Position numbers and translations under genes: made by a program
Shown: piece by piece, positions 15,850 to 25,426 of the stretch
Layout: each line of letters starts with the position of its first letter
Position numbering within the stretch: the first letter of the stretch is position 1
Origin: DASWOJ01 sp964250755
GTDB lineage: Bacteria; Pseudomonadota; Alphaproteobacteria; Acetobacterales; Acetobacteraceae
DNA: 64,000 nt
NCBI GenBank assembly: GCA_964250755.1
Contig: CAXUHB010000022.1
Location: 3,811 to 67,810, forward strand
Reading direction: 5' to 3'
Notes under the pieces: model-generated
What the model was told of the DNA's origin: nothing
What the model saw: only the letters and a program-made list of their open reading frames with translations
Databases searched by the model: none

Positions 15850-18800
15850 CGGAACTCCCGCAATTCCTGCAGGCGGAAGGGGTTCAGCACCGAGCTGGAG
15901 CGGATGCTGAACTCGGCGGCGTGCTCGCCCACAGTGAAGCCAGCCGTGGAGCTGTCGCGGCCCAGCGACCGCTGCTCCGCCGTGTCCAGCAGCCGGAACG
16001 CGGACCAGGGGCCGTTGATGCTGAGCGCCCCGTTGGGCACGGCGGGCTGGAACGCGATGCGCGAGTTCTGGCTGGACGGGGCGGGCCAGCGCACCGTCGT
16101 GCTGCGGACGGGTCCGTGGTTGTAGGGCACGGACTGCCCCGACAGCTCCAGCACGACGTTCGTGGCCACGCTGTCCAGGGACACCGGCGTCACCTCGAAC
16201 TCAAAGCCCAGCTTGGTGGTGTTGGCGCTGTAGAACGCCTGCCGGACGGTCGCTGCACGCTCGAACTGCGCCAGGGCCGCGCTGTTCACCGCCTGCCCGG
16301 CCGGACCCTGCCACTGCCACGGGCTGATGGCGGTGTTGACGTTGGGCTTGAGATACTGGTCGAAGAACTTGTCCAGCAGTCCGCCGGGGGCGAACAGCTT
16401 GTCGAAGTCGTCAAGCGAAATCTCGCTGCGCCCGCCGCGGATGAAGGGGTAGCGGTCGGACGTGGCCTGCTGGCAGAACTTCTGCACCGACTGCTGCCAG
16501 CGGGCGTTGATCTCCTTGCGCAGCGTGTTGGACGTGATCAGGGACACGTTGGTCGCCAGCGACTGCATCCAGGCGTCCACCGGGGCGGCCAGGCGGCGCG
16601 ATCCGCTCGTCAGATTCTGGACGGCATCCGCCACCCCGCCTTCCCGCTGCAAGGCGCCGGGCGATGGGTTGGCCGGATCCCCAGCCCGGCTGAACTGGTT
16701 GTAGAGCTGGTCCAGCGTGCGCACGGTCTCCCCAAGCTGGCCATTCTGCGACCGCACGTTGTCGCGCATGGCCTGGAACGTGTCGGGTGGCCCGCTGCCG
16801 CTGTAGGCCCTGGCCAGCAACGCATCCTCCTTCTCGCGTTCATCCTTGCTGTCGGCGGGCGGCGCGGTCAGGTCGGTCTCGTCCGCAACGGAGGTGACCA
16901 GCTTTCTGAGAACGGAGTCCGGGCCGGACAGCGCGTTCAGCGCCTGCACCCCCTGCTCCAGCGTGCGGAAGGGCGCGACGCGGATGTCGCCCAGCACCGT
17001 GCGCCACTGCGTGTCGAAGTCGTTGCGGTATAGCGCCACGATCTGCGGGGCCAGCTTGTCGCTGCTCTCGCCGACCGGGGCGCCCGCGCCATAGACCCAG
17101 GCCTCCTTGCGGGTCTGGTCGGCGGCCTTGCCGATCTGGCGCAGCAGCACGTCGTAGTAGCCCCGCCGGGTGTAGAAGCCGGGGACGCCCTCGGTCAGCG
17201 GCTTGCCGGACTGGCGGTAGAACACGCGCTGGCCCAATGCGCCGATCTTGTCTATCAGCCGCCATGGCGGCAGCTTCTGCGCCTCGGCGCTGTCGCGGAT
17301 CAGGGCATAGGTGCGCTGCGCCAGCGGGCGCTGCACCACCTGGCCTCGTGCGCCCTCGATCAGCGTGGCGTCCAGCGGGATCGTCGGCAGCGGATGGCTC
17401 AGCAGCGCCGCGAAGTGGCGGTTCAGGTCGGCGCGCAGCCCGGCCTGGGTGGGAGAGGGATACATCGCCTCCCACTCCTTCCGCATCCAGGCCAGGGTGT
17501 AGGGCACGTCCACCGGCCCCTGGTTGCCCAGGCTGAGATAGACCTTCAGCGCCTCGAACTGATACTCCGCGTCGTCCCGGCGGTCCCGCATCCGGTTCTG
17601 CACGTCCACCAGCACGCGCGGCAGCAGCAGGTGGCCAAGGGCGCGCACGTAGGTGTCGGTGTACTGGCCCTGCAGCTTGCCGTCCTGGTTCAGCCCCAGC
17701 AGGCGCCAGGGGCGCAGCTCCGGACGGCGCAGCAGGGCGAACCCCTCCTCCAGCTTGTTCAGCGGCGGGACGATGATGTCGAAGTCCGTGTCGGCGACGG
17801 GGTTGCCGGGGATGGCGGACACCGCCTTGCCGTAGTCGGCGACCTGCTGGTCCAGGCGGGCAACCATCTCCTTGTTCAGCACGTAGGCGTAGCCCCATAG
17901 GCCCCCCACCCCCGTCAGCAGCAGGACCGAGGCCAGCAGCGCAACCCGGCGGATGATGCGACGCCGCCGGACCAGGCGCGTGTTGACCGAGGCCAGGCTG
18001 GCCTCCGCGAACACCACGGAGTCCAGCAGGCGCCTCAGGAAGTAGCTTTTCACCACGCCGCTGAACCCAGCGGCGCGCGGCGTCTCCATGCCGAAGGCCG
18101 CGGCCATGGACTGCATCACCCGGTCCACCGGCACGCCTGACTGGGTGCCCGATGCGAAATAGACGCCGCGCAGCTGCGGCCGCTGGTCGAAGCGGGAAGT
18201 TGTGAACACCTCCGCCAGGAACTCGGCCACCGGCTCCTTGAGGGTGGCGATTTGCGAGGGGAAGCCGAACACCGCGCCCCGGCGGTCAATGTCCACCTCC
18301 TGCTGCAGCCGCTCCAGCATGAGGGCGCTCAGCCGCGCCATGAGCAGGTCGAACTCCGGCTCGAACCGCTGCGCGGCAGGGGGCGTGTCCACCCGGCCGT
18401 CGTCGAGCGGGAAGGTCATGCCCCACACCTGCTCCCGGTCGGTGCGGTTCAGCGCGTCGAAAAACTCGACGAAGCCGGCAATCAGGTCGGCCTTCGTGAA
18501 CATGACATAGACGGGGAAGCGCGAGTTGAAGGTCTGGTTCAGCTCGTAGATGCGGCTGCGTATGGCCTGGGCATGGGCCAGCCGCTCGGCTGCCGGCGCC
18601 GCGGCGATATCGGAGATGCTGAGGGCGACGATGACGCCGTTGATCGGCTGCAGCGGGCGATACTGCTTCAGCAGCTTCAGGAAGCCCTGCCACGCGCCGC
18701 GGTCACCCTCGGGGTCGCTGTCCTGGGTGGTGTAGCGCCCGGCGGTGTCCAGCAGGATCGCCTGCTCGGTGATCCACCACTCGCAGTTGCGGGTGCCGCC

Positions 18801-19325
18801 GACCCCGCGCAGGGGGTCGCGGCCCATCGTGGCGGCCAGCGGGAACTTGAGGCTGCTGTTCATCAGCGCCGTGGTCTTGCCCGACCCCGGCGGCCCGATC
18901 AGCACGTACCACGGCAGCTCGTACAGGTAGCCGCGGCGCCCGCCCATCAGGCGGCGCAACTGCACCAGGGACTGCTGCAGGCGCTGGCGCACCTGCTCGA
19001 CCTCGATCGCGGTGGCTGCGCCCGGGTCCATGCCGCCGTCGGTGAGGGAGGAGATCAGCTTGTTGTTGCGCCGCCGCCCGACGGCGAACCACCACAGCAG
19101 ATACAGCGCCCAGGCCGCGAACACCGCGCCGACCGCAATCAGCCTGTCCTGGTCCGCCGCCAGCGGCGTCCAGGTGCCGAGGCGGACGTAGGCGCCATAG
19201 AACCAGAGGACGAGCGCGGCGGCGCAGGCATAGATGAACGTGCGGAGCCACGTCGCCTTGACCAGGTTCAGAATGGGCTGCGCGGTCGAGCTGATGAGCG
19301 ACAGCCAGCCTTGGAATGGGTTCAT
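15831..19325 (-). CDS. tssM: T6SS membrane complex protein TssM (IcmF/ImpL)
   Basis: A 1164-residue inner-membrane protein that, with TssJ and TssL, forms the envelope-spanning channel. Two helices (about 25-47 and 62-83) precede a cytoplasmic NTPase domain with an intact Walker A, IGPPGSGKTT (143-152). A third helix near 455-478 (ALLASVLLLTGVGGLWGYAY) leads into a large periplasmic part that ends in the beta-rich C-terminus binding TssJ. Length and domain order are normal. It lies 48 bases after tssL and overlaps the TagF-PP2C gene. The intact Walker A suggests an ATP-binding member rather than the degenerate type found in some species. Confidence 0.95.
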   Translation of the reverse strand: MNPFQGWLSLISSTAQPILNLVKATWLRTFIYACAAALVLWFYGAYVRLGTWTPLAADQDRLIAVGAVFAAWALYLLWWFAVGRRRNNKLISSLTDGGMDPGAATAIEVEQVRQRLQQSLVQLRRLMGGRRGYLYELPWYVLIGPPGSGKTTALMNSSLKFPLAATMGRDPLRGVGGTRNCEWWITEQAILLDTAGRYTTQDSDPEGDRGAWQGFLKLLKQYRPLQPINGVIVALSISDIAAAPAAERLAHAQAIRSRIYELNQTFNSRFPVYVMFTKADLIAGFVEFFDALNRTDREQVWGMTFPLDDGRVDTPPAAQRFEPEFDLLMARLSALMLERLQQEVDIDRRGAVFGFPSQIATLKEPVAEFLAEVFTTSRFDQRPQLRGVYFASGTQSGVPVDRVMQSMAAAFGMETPRAAGFSGVVKSYFLRRLLDSVVFAEASLASVNTRLVRRRRIIRRVALLASVLLLTGVGGLWGYAYVLNKEMVARLDQQVADYGKAVSAIPGNPVADTDFDIIVPPLNKLEEGFALLRRPELRPWRLLGLNQDGKLQGQYTDTYVRALGHLLLPRVLVDVQNRMRDRRDDAEYQFEALKVYLSLGNQGPVDVPYTLAWMRKEWEAMYPSPTQAGLRADLNRHFAALLSHPLPTIPLDATLIEGARGQVVQRPLAQRTYALIRDSAEAQKLPPWRLIDKIGALGQRVFYRQSGKPLTEGVPGFYTRRGYYDVLLRQIGKAADQTRKEAWVYGAGAPVGESSDKLAPQIVALYRNDFDTQWRTVLGDIRVAPFRTLEQGVQALNALSGPDSVLRKLVTSVADETDLTAPPADSKDEREKEDALLARAYSGSGPPDTFQAMRDNVRSQNGQLGETVRTLDQLYNQFSRAGDPANPSPGALQREGGVADAVQNLTSGSRRLAAPVDAWMQSLATNVSLITSNTLRKEINARWQQSVQKFCQQATSDRYPFIRGGRSEISLDDFDKLFAPGGLLDKFFDQYLKPNVNTAISPWQWQGPAGQAVNSAALAQFERAATVRQAFYSANTTKLGFEFEVTPVSLDSVATNVVLELSGQSVPYNHGPVRSTTVRWPAPSSQNSRIAFQPAVPNGALSINGPWSAFRLLDTAEQRSLGRDSSTAGFTVGEHAAEFSIRSSSVLNPFRLQELREFRCPDNL

Positions 19326-19373
19326 GGCCTTGCTTGCCCTTGCACTTTGTTGCGCCGCTTGCCGGTGGCGCCG

Positions 19374-20876
19374 CTACCGGCGCGGCGCAGTGTCGGTTCC
19401 GGCAGGGCCGGATGGCAGGCCGGCGACGCTGGTTGCAAGCCCCGTCACCTCGATGTCCGTGCGGCGGTTCTGCTCGCGCCCGGCCGGCGTGTCGTTGGGG
19501 GCAATCGGCTGCGTGTCGGCCCGCCCCGCCGTCTCGATCCGGTCGCGCGGGACCTGGGCGCCCATGATGTCGGCCACCGACTTGGCCCGTGCCTCCGACA
19601 GGCCCTGGTTCGATTTGTAGCGGGGGTCGCGGTAGGGCACGTTGTCGGTGTTGCCGACGACCAGCAGGCGGCCGCCAATCCCCTTCAGGGTGCCGGCGAT
19701 GTGCTCCACCATCGGGCGGGACGCGCGGGTCACGTCGGCGCTGCCGGAGGCGAACATGCCGGCGTTGTTGATCCGCACGATCAGCATGGTGTCCTTCTGC
19801 AGCACCTCGACCCGGCCCTTGGCGATCTCGTCGGCAAGGCCCTGGCGCACGGTGTCCAGGGTGGCGGCAGCGACGACCGGGGTGGGCGCCTGGCGGCGGA
19901 CCTCGATGGCGATGCCGCCGTTGGGCGGGGCGGCGGCGATCTGCGCCAGCGTCGCGTCGGACTGCTGGGCCAGGCTGGCGTTCAGCCCGAAGTAGCCGAG
20001 CGCCAGCGACGCCGCCACCAGCGACGCCGCCAGCCACAGCGCGGCGGAGGTGCGCAGCGGGCGGTGACGCGCGTCCTCCCCGCGCCAATGCGGCGACAGC
20101 TCCCGCTCGAAGCCGCCATAGACCTGGCGGAGGGTGCTGTACAGGCTCTCGCGGATGCGGCTGAGTTCCAATGCGCCTTGCGGGACCACCCGGAACCGGC
20201 CCTCCAATCCGACGGACAGGCAAAGATACATCAGCGCCAGCACGTCGCGGTTGGTGCCGGGGTCCTTGTGCATGAAAGTCAGCAGGTCGAAGAAGCGCTC
20301 GCCGCCGGTGACATCCACATGGAAGGTGCTCACCAGCCCCTGCCGCGACCAGGAGCTGTAGGCGCCCCAGGGCGTGTTCAGCGCGAGGTCGTCGAGCGTC
20401 GCGCACAGCGCGTAGTGGGCGGCGCGCGCCTGGTCGGGCGGGGTGCCGGCGGCCAGGATGTCGCGCTCGAACCGCCTGAGCTCGTCTATCACGCGGCGGC
20501 GCAGCGCCTCCACGTCGCCCTGGGCGGCGCTGCCGCGAAGCTGGCGGCCCAGATTGAGCAGCGGGGTGGCCGCGGCGCACACCGGGTTCAGGCCCAGCTG
20601 CAGCGGTGGCGCGCCGCCCCATTCGGGCGGCGGCGCACCCATGGACAGGCCAGGCATCGGCCCGCCCGGCGGCGCGGACGTCAGCCCCGGCGGCAGCGAT
20701 CCGGTGGGCAGCGGCCCGGTTGGCATGGACCCGGTCGGCATGGACCCGCCCGGCATGGACCCGGTCGGCGGCGGCCCGGGAGGCGGCTGCTGCGGTGCCG
20801 CCGCCGGGCGGCGCCCGCCCGGAGTGGGCTTGATGATCGTCGGTTCGGCATCGCGGTCGGTGGGGTCCAGGGCCAT
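19374..20876 (-). CDS. tssL: T6SS TssL (DotU/ImpK) with OmpA-like peptidoglycan-binding domain
   Basis: A 500-residue protein. Residues 1-90 are disordered and rich in Gly, Pro, Ser and Met with tandem GSMPT-type units. The DotU domain (about 95-275) includes YALCATLDDLALNTPWG. One helix (about 278-296) crosses the inner membrane, and a periplasmic OmpA/MotB domain (about 370-480) contains VVGNTDNVPY and LSEARAKSVADIM plus NRRTDIEV. This is the 'evolved' TssL that anchors the complex to peptidoglycan itself, so no separate TagL is needed. It lies 66 bases after tssK and 48 bases before tssM. Confidence 0.94.
   Translation of the reverse strand: MALDPTDRDAEPTIIKPTPGGRRPAAAPQQPPPGPPPTGSMPGGSMPTGSMPTGPLPTGSLPPGLTSAPPGGPMPGLSMGAPPPEWGGAPPLQLGLNPVCAAATPLLNLGRQLRGSAAQGDVEALRRRVIDELRRFERDILAAGTPPDQARAAHYALCATLDDLALNTPWGAYSSWSRQGLVSTFHVDVTGGERFFDLLTFMHKDPGTNRDVLALMYLCLSVGLEGRFRVVPQGALELSRIRESLYSTLRQVYGGFERELSPHWRGEDARHRPLRTSAALWLAASLVAASLALGYFGLNASLAQQSDATLAQIAAAPPNGGIAIEVRRQAPTPVVAAATLDTVRQGLADEIAKGRVEVLQKDTMLIVRINNAGMFASGSADVTRASRPMVEHIAGTLKGIGGRLLVVGNTDNVPYRDPRYKSNQGLSEARAKSVADIMGAQVPRDRIETAGRADTQPIAPNDTPAGREQNRRTDIEVTGLATSVAGLPSGPAGTDTAPRR
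20722..20766. repeat. 15-base tandem repeats in the tssL N-terminal linker
   Basis: Three head-to-tail copies of GGCATGGACCCGGTC or its one-to-two-base variant occupy 20722-20766, with degenerate copies on both sides. On the coding strand they give repeated five-residue GSMPT/GSMPG units in the unstructured N-terminus of TssL. In-frame length variation by slippage is likely. Confidence 0.75.
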
Positions 20877-20942
20877 CGCGCGGTCATCCCTTCGGCAAGG
20901 CGGGCACAGTGGCAGGGCAGAGGCGGGTGCGCTTCACGGCGG

Positions 20943-22280
20943 CTAGTCCTTGATCGCCCACAGCTCGATCTCAAGCTGGGGAAATTCGCCGGCCAGGTGC
21001 AGCGCGATCGCGCCCGAGGTCTCCAGTTGCTTCCAGAACGGCCCCACCCGGTCCAACTCGAAGTAGGCCGATCCCGCCCGGTAGGGAAGCTGGCGCGGGG
21101 CCACCGGCATGGGCCGCACGGGGATGCCCGGCAGGGACACGTTCACAAGCTGCGCGATCTGCTCGACCGGACCGATCTTGACCTGGTTCGGGAACACCCG
21201 CCGCAACTGCTCCGCCGGCATGTCCGCACGGACCGCCAGCACGAAGCTGCTGGCCACCAGCAGGCTGCGGTCGTTGATGGTGCCGACGCGCACCCCGTGC
21301 CGCCGCTCCTGCAAGGGGATCGGCACCGCCGTCTGCTCCAGCACCGTGCTGAGCGAGGCGCGGAGGTCGGCGATGACCGGGGCGAAAGTTGCCTGCAGGT
21401 CGTCGTGCCGGTAGGCCGGGAACACGGAGGCGCGCTTGCTGGGCGCCGTGAAGGTCGAAAGCTCGCCGGCCAGACCGATGCAGGCGGCATACATCCGCTC
21501 GGGATGCAAGGTTCCGGCGCCGCCGACCAGGTGCCGCAGCAGCGGCTCGGTCTTGTTCAGCGCTTGCAGCAGCAGGAAGTCGGCGATCTCCGCCGTGCCG
21601 CGTATGCTGGGGTCGGCGATGCGGGACGCGATGGCCTCGGCGCGGTGGGTGATCAGCCCCTGCAGCTCCGTCAGGAAGCCCAGCAGCGGCGGCTGGCAGG
21701 CGACGTTGAGGCAGGGGGCGATGAACTTGTCGTCCAGGCTGACGGACAGGTCGGCCCGCACCTCGGTGATGCGCGCCAGCGGCAGCAGCACGTAGCCGGA
21801 GGTCGGGCCGGTGGCCAGGCCGTAGCCCAGCCGCAGCCGCGCGATCTCGACCGGGGCATTGGCGAAGCTGCCGCTGTTGGCGTCCGCGGCCTCGTAGGTT
21901 GTGCGGCGGTAGCGGGCCTGCAGGTCGTCGCGGTGGTCGGCGCCGATTTCCGGCGCGCCCTGCTGGCGGATCGGCAGGGTCAGATAGACGACGGTGCCAT
22001 GCACGTCGCCCGTCAGCTCCAGCGGCGGCGGGTGGTCGGCGTCGCCGGGGATGCGGAACGGGGTGCCGTCCGGCAGGGTGCCGCGGCAGGACGCCACGGC
22101 GAACTTGCCGATGTGCAGCAGATCCTGCTCCAGCTCCATCTCGGCCACGCCCCAGCCGTGGACGGCCAGGTCGCGCACGCTGGCCTCCACCAGGCGCTCC
22201 ATCCAGCGGTCGCATTGCTGGAACTGCTGCACCCGAAGGAACATGCCCTCGGACCAGACCACGCGGTTGGCGGCTTGCAT
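20943..22280 (-). CDS. tssK: T6SS baseplate protein TssK (ImpJ/VasE)
   Basis: A 445-residue cytoplasmic adaptor that, as trimers, joins the baseplate to the TssL/TssM membrane complex. It begins with the family signature VVWSEGMFLRVQQFQQCDRW and later has GYVLLPLARITEV and YFELDR-type C-terminal strands. Length is normal for TssK (about 440-450). The frame is open to 22514, but ATG 22280 gives the conserved start. It sits 4 bases after the tssJ stop. Confidence 0.94.
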   Translation of the reverse strand: MQAANRVVWSEGMFLRVQQFQQCDRWMERLVEASVRDLAVHGWGVAEMELEQDLLHIGKFAVASCRGTLPDGTPFRIPGDADHPPPLELTGDVHGTVVYLTLPIRQQGAPEIGADHRDDLQARYRRTTYEAADANSGSFANAPVEIARLRLGYGLATGPTSGYVLLPLARITEVRADLSVSLDDKFIAPCLNVACQPPLLGFLTELQGLITHRAEAIASRIADPSIRGTAEIADFLLLQALNKTEPLLRHLVGGAGTLHPERMYAACIGLAGELSTFTAPSKRASVFPAYRHDDLQATFAPVIADLRASLSTVLEQTAVPIPLQERRHGVRVGTINDRSLLVASSFVLAVRADMPAEQLRRVFPNQVKIGPVEQIAQLVNVSLPGIPVRPMPVAPRQLPYRAGSAYFELDRVGPFWKQLETSGAIALHLAGEFPQLEIELWAIKD

Positions 22281-22284
22281 CGTC

Positions 22285-22746
22285 CTACTCCGCCGGGGGG
22301 AACTTGTCGGGCAACGCCACGATGCGCGGCCCGAGCTGCACGGGGACCCGCCCGTTGCCCGGCAGCTTGCGTACCGCCATCCATACGGAGCGGTCGAGGT
22401 CGCGGAAGCTGACGACGACCCCGATGTAGGCGGCGCCGCTGGGCACGTCGAACTCCGCCGTCTCGGTGCCGCCGGGGCGCGCCACCATCTCGCGCCGCAG
22501 CACCAGATCGCCATCCAGCACCTCGCGCTCGCGGTCGGTCAGCGCGAAGTAGTCGGAGCCGGACAGCCGCGTGGCGGAGGACAGCAGATACAGGCGGAGC
22601 GCCGCGGGCTGCGGGCGTCCGGCCGGGTCGGGATTCAGCCCGGGTTCGGCGCGCACCTCGATCTTGACCTGGGAGGGCGGGCTGTTGCCGCTGCACGCGG
22701 CCAGCAGCAGAGCGGCCGCCAGGACAGGGCTGCGCAGGCGCGTCAT
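22285..22746 (-). CDS. tssJ: T6SS outer-membrane lipoprotein TssJ (SciN)
   Basis: A 153-residue lipoprotein. The signal peptide ends in the lipobox LLLAAC with Cys 18 as the lipidated residue. The mature beta-sandwich has ALRLYLLSSATRLSGSDYFAL and VVVSFRDLDRSVWMAV, typical of TssJ, which binds the TssM C-terminus at the outer membrane. ATG 22746 overlaps the FHA-gene stop (ATGA). Position between fha and tssK is unusual for strict Imp loci, which often lack a recognised tssJ. Confidence 0.9.
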   Translation of the reverse strand: MTRLRSPVLAAALLLAACSGNSPPSQVKIEVRAEPGLNPDPAGRPQPAALRLYLLSSATRLSGSDYFALTDREREVLDGDLVLRREMVARPGGTETAEFDVPSGAAYIGVVVSFRDLDRSVWMAVRKLPGNGRVPVQLGPRIVALPDKFPPAE

Positions 22747-24083
22747 GCCCCGCCCCCGGACGTGCGCTGCACCTGCTCGGCATAGGCTTGGGCGAAGTGG
22801 CGCAGCAGCGGCGCCTGGCCCGGCTCCGGGTCGGCGCCGCGCAGGGCGGCGAACACCCGCTCGTATTCGTCCCACCAGCCGGCCTTGCGGGACGAGGGCA
22901 GCATGCCGCCCTCGCCGGCCTTGGCGCGTATGACGGCGGGGTCGAGCTGCCCGGCAATCTCGTTCAGAATCAGGCTGATGGTCGTCACCATCGCCAGCTC
23001 GTGCGCCTTGATGTCCTGGAACCCCTGCTCGACCGCCTCTGCGCCGGGCAGGAAGCCGGGCGGGGCCTGGCCGACCATCGCCGCCAGCGCCCGGTCGGTG
23101 TCGGGCGAGAACTTGAGCGCGCTGTTGCCCGCGGCCTTCACCATCGTGGCGTCTATGCGGAACTCGGCCTTGGCCATCTTGCGGGCGCCCAGCAGGTCGC
23201 GCAGCCCGGCGACGGTGGCGCGCACCATGCGGCCCAGCTCGCGGAACGACGCCTGCGGGTCCGTGCCGGCCAGCGCGTCGGCGTGCAGGCCGGCGCCCTC
23301 CAGGAAGGCGGCCACAACCTCGATGTGCAGCGACGCCGGGTTGACCGGCGCTGCCGGACGAGTGGCGGGGCCAAGGGGGTTCCCGAGGGGGTTGCCAAGC
23401 AGGTTGCTCAAGGTCCCGCCGCTTGCAGGGCCGAGGGGGCTGGCCAGAGGGTCGCCAGCGTCCGGGTCGTCCCAATCGGCAGGCAGGACGGGCTGGGCCG
23501 CCGGCATTCGCATCATCGTGGAGGTGGCCGGGGCGCGCTCGGCCTGCTGCACCAGGCTGGACACGGGCTGCAGGGGATCGTCCGGGAACAGGCCGTGGGG
23601 CGCCATCCCCGTGGCCGACAGCGCCAGCGGGTCGGGCGGCGCGTCCCATCCCGGGCGGGATGCCATCATGCCGTGGCCGAACCCGGCGCTGGGCAGGTTG
23701 GCCATCGAAGTCTCGGCAAGGGGCTGCAGGAGCGCGGGCGCTGCCATCGCAGGGCCGGGCGAGGCCCCTTGCTCGATGGCGATGCGGATGCGGTAGGGAC
23801 CGAGCAGCAGCAGGTCGCCGTCCGACAAGGGGCGGGACTGGCCGCGGCCCAGCGGGCGCCGCTGGCCGTCAATGAATACGCCGTTGGTGCTGGTGTCGGT
23901 CAGCACGTAGCCGTCGCTGGTGCGGTCTATGCGGCAATGCACCTTGGACAGCGCGCGGTCGGGATCGTTCAGCACCCAGCCGCATGCGCCTGACCGCCCG
24001 ATGGTCAGCGACCCCTCCGCGAGCGCGCAGGCGGGATCGCTGCCGAACACGTTGGATCCCTCGATGCGGCCGATCAGCTTCAT
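22743..24083 (-). CDS. T6SS FHA-domain protein (TagH/Fha/ImpI)
   Basis: A 446-residue cytoplasmic regulator. The N-terminal forkhead-associated domain (about 20-105) reads LTIGRSGACGWVLND, then SKVHCRIDR and TDTSTNGVFIDG, i.e. the Arg, Ser and His/Asn residues that hold phosphothreonine. A long low-complexity Pro/Ala/Leu linker (including LLGNPLGNPLG) joins it to the TagH C-terminal domain (about 245-446, FLEGAGL to AYAEQVQR). In other systems the kinase phosphorylates this protein or a partner, and TagF binds it to block assembly. It is coupled to tssJ; 115 bases separate it from tssG. Confidence 0.92.
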   Translation of the reverse strand: MKLIGRIEGSNVFGSDPACALAEGSLTIGRSGACGWVLNDPDRALSKVHCRIDRTSDGYVLTDTSTNGVFIDGQRRPLGRGQSRPLSDGDLLLLGPYRIRIAIEQGASPGPAMAAPALLQPLAETSMANLPSAGFGHGMMASRPGWDAPPDPLALSATGMAPHGLFPDDPLQPVSSLVQQAERAPATSTMMRMPAAQPVLPADWDDPDAGDPLASPLGPASGGTLSNLLGNPLGNPLGPATRPAAPVNPASLHIEVVAAFLEGAGLHADALAGTDPQASFRELGRMVRATVAGLRDLLGARKMAKAEFRIDATMVKAAGNSALKFSPDTDRALAAMVGQAPPGFLPGAEAVEQGFQDIKAHELAMVTTISLILNEIAGQLDPAVIRAKAGEGGMLPSSRKAGWWDEYERVFAALRGADPEPGQAPLLRHFAQAYAEQVQRTSGGGA

Positions 24084-24198
24084 GCGGCCCTACTACGCTG
24101 GGGCATCGCGCAAGTTTGTGCCTGGATGCGCATGGGCGCACAAACCTCCGGCGCAGCCGGCATGGCAGCCATGAGCAGGTGCAGGGCGCCGGCGGCGC

Positions 24199-25317
24199 TC
24201 ATAGGCCGAGCTGATCGGGGTCGAGCACGACGTCCTCGGCGTCGTGGCGCGCCGGAAGGTGCTGCGCCCAGGAGTTCCAGCCCAGGCGCGGCGCGGCGCC
24301 GTCCGGGGCCATCTGCAGCTGCGGCACGTCCTGCTTGCGGAGGACAACCTGCACGTCGAAGGCCAGGGCCGGGTCGGCATACAGGCGCACCAGGTCCACC
24401 AGCCGGCGCAGCAGCGCTCCCTCGGGCATCAGGCTGCGGAACTGCGCGTAGCCGACGGGACCTATGCGTATGCGGAAGGACCCTTGCGCGTCCCGCACCC
24501 GGGCGCCGGCGAAGCTGTCCACGCCCAGCCGGTTGAACTGCGCGGGCTGGCCGGGGCCGCTCAGCCCCGTCTGCTCGGACGGAGGGACCGGCACCCAGCG
24601 CTCCTGAAATTGGATGACCGCGACCGGGCAACCCAGGTCGTCCTCCAGCATGGCGGCTAGCCCGGCCGCGGAGCGGTTGCGGGCCGCCAGCAGCCCGGCG
24701 AAGTACAGCAGCGCCGCGTCCGGCGCCGAGGTGCGCCCCCGAAGGTGCGGCGTGCCGAAGCCCGCCAGCGCCAGCATGGCGGCCGAGACGGGGTCCCTGC
24801 CCCGGCTCCGGTCGGCTTGCACCAGGACGGGATGCCGGTACTTGCCCGACGCCCGCAGGAACAGGCTGGCCAGGCGGTGGACAAAGATGTCGTGGAAGGC
24901 GCTGACCGACCGGTTCCGCATCCGGTCGGCGCGGATCACCAGCTCCGAGAACACCTGCGGCAGCACCCCCAGCGGCCCGGTCAGGCCGAGGAACGCCTGG
25001 CGCATGACCATGCGGCCGTCCGCATCAGCGATGCCGGCGACGGGGGCAGGCGCGAAGGCCAGGGTCTGTGCGGTCTGGAACCGGACGGGTTCGTCCCCCG
25101 GCAAGGCGCCGCCCCCGACGGACGAGCGGCCCTGCTCCGCCAGGCGGGCGGCCTGGAAAGGGTCGAAGCGGTGCGGCGCGGCGCGCAGCCGCTCCCCTGC
25201 CGTCCGTCCAAGCGGCGCTGGCGGGTGGCGGGTGGCGGCAGGTGCAGCTGCGGGCGTGTCCACGACAACGCCGGCCGCCGGGCTTGCTGCCGACGGCTGG
25301 GTCCGTTCACCTGTCAT
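24199..25317 (-). CDS. tssG: T6SS baseplate protein TssG (ImpH/VasB)
   Basis: A 372-residue baseplate wedge component that pairs with TssF. The N-terminal 45 residues are Ala/Pro-rich; the conserved part starts at RFDPFQAARLAEQ and goes on with PVRFQTAQTLAFAPAPV, FLGLTGPLGVLPQ and RSVSAFHDIFVHRLASLF. ATG 25317 is chosen; a GTG at 25338 in the same frame would add seven residues and neither has a strong ribosome site. Length and motifs are normal. It follows tssF after about 110 bases. Confidence 0.92.
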   Translation of the reverse strand: MTGERTQPSAASPAAGVVVDTPAAAPAATRHPPAPLGRTAGERLRAAPHRFDPFQAARLAEQGRSSVGGGALPGDEPVRFQTAQTLAFAPAPVAGIADADGRMVMRQAFLGLTGPLGVLPQVFSELVIRADRMRNRSVSAFHDIFVHRLASLFLRASGKYRHPVLVQADRSRGRDPVSAAMLALAGFGTPHLRGRTSAPDAALLYFAGLLAARNRSAAGLAAMLEDDLGCPVAVIQFQERWVPVPPSEQTGLSGPGQPAQFNRLGVDSFAGARVRDAQGSFRIRIGPVGYAQFRSLMPEGALLRRLVDLVRLYADPALAFDVQVVLRKQDVPQLQMAPDGAAPRLGWNSWAQHLPARHDAEDVVLDPDQLGL

Positions 25318-25426
25318 CGCGAGGCGCCCTTGTGCCACGCGTCTTGCGGCGACGTGCCATGGGCAACACCGGTCGGCAAACTCGACCGTTGGCCTGACGT
25401 GCCGGTGCCGGGGGCGGCAGCGCCGC

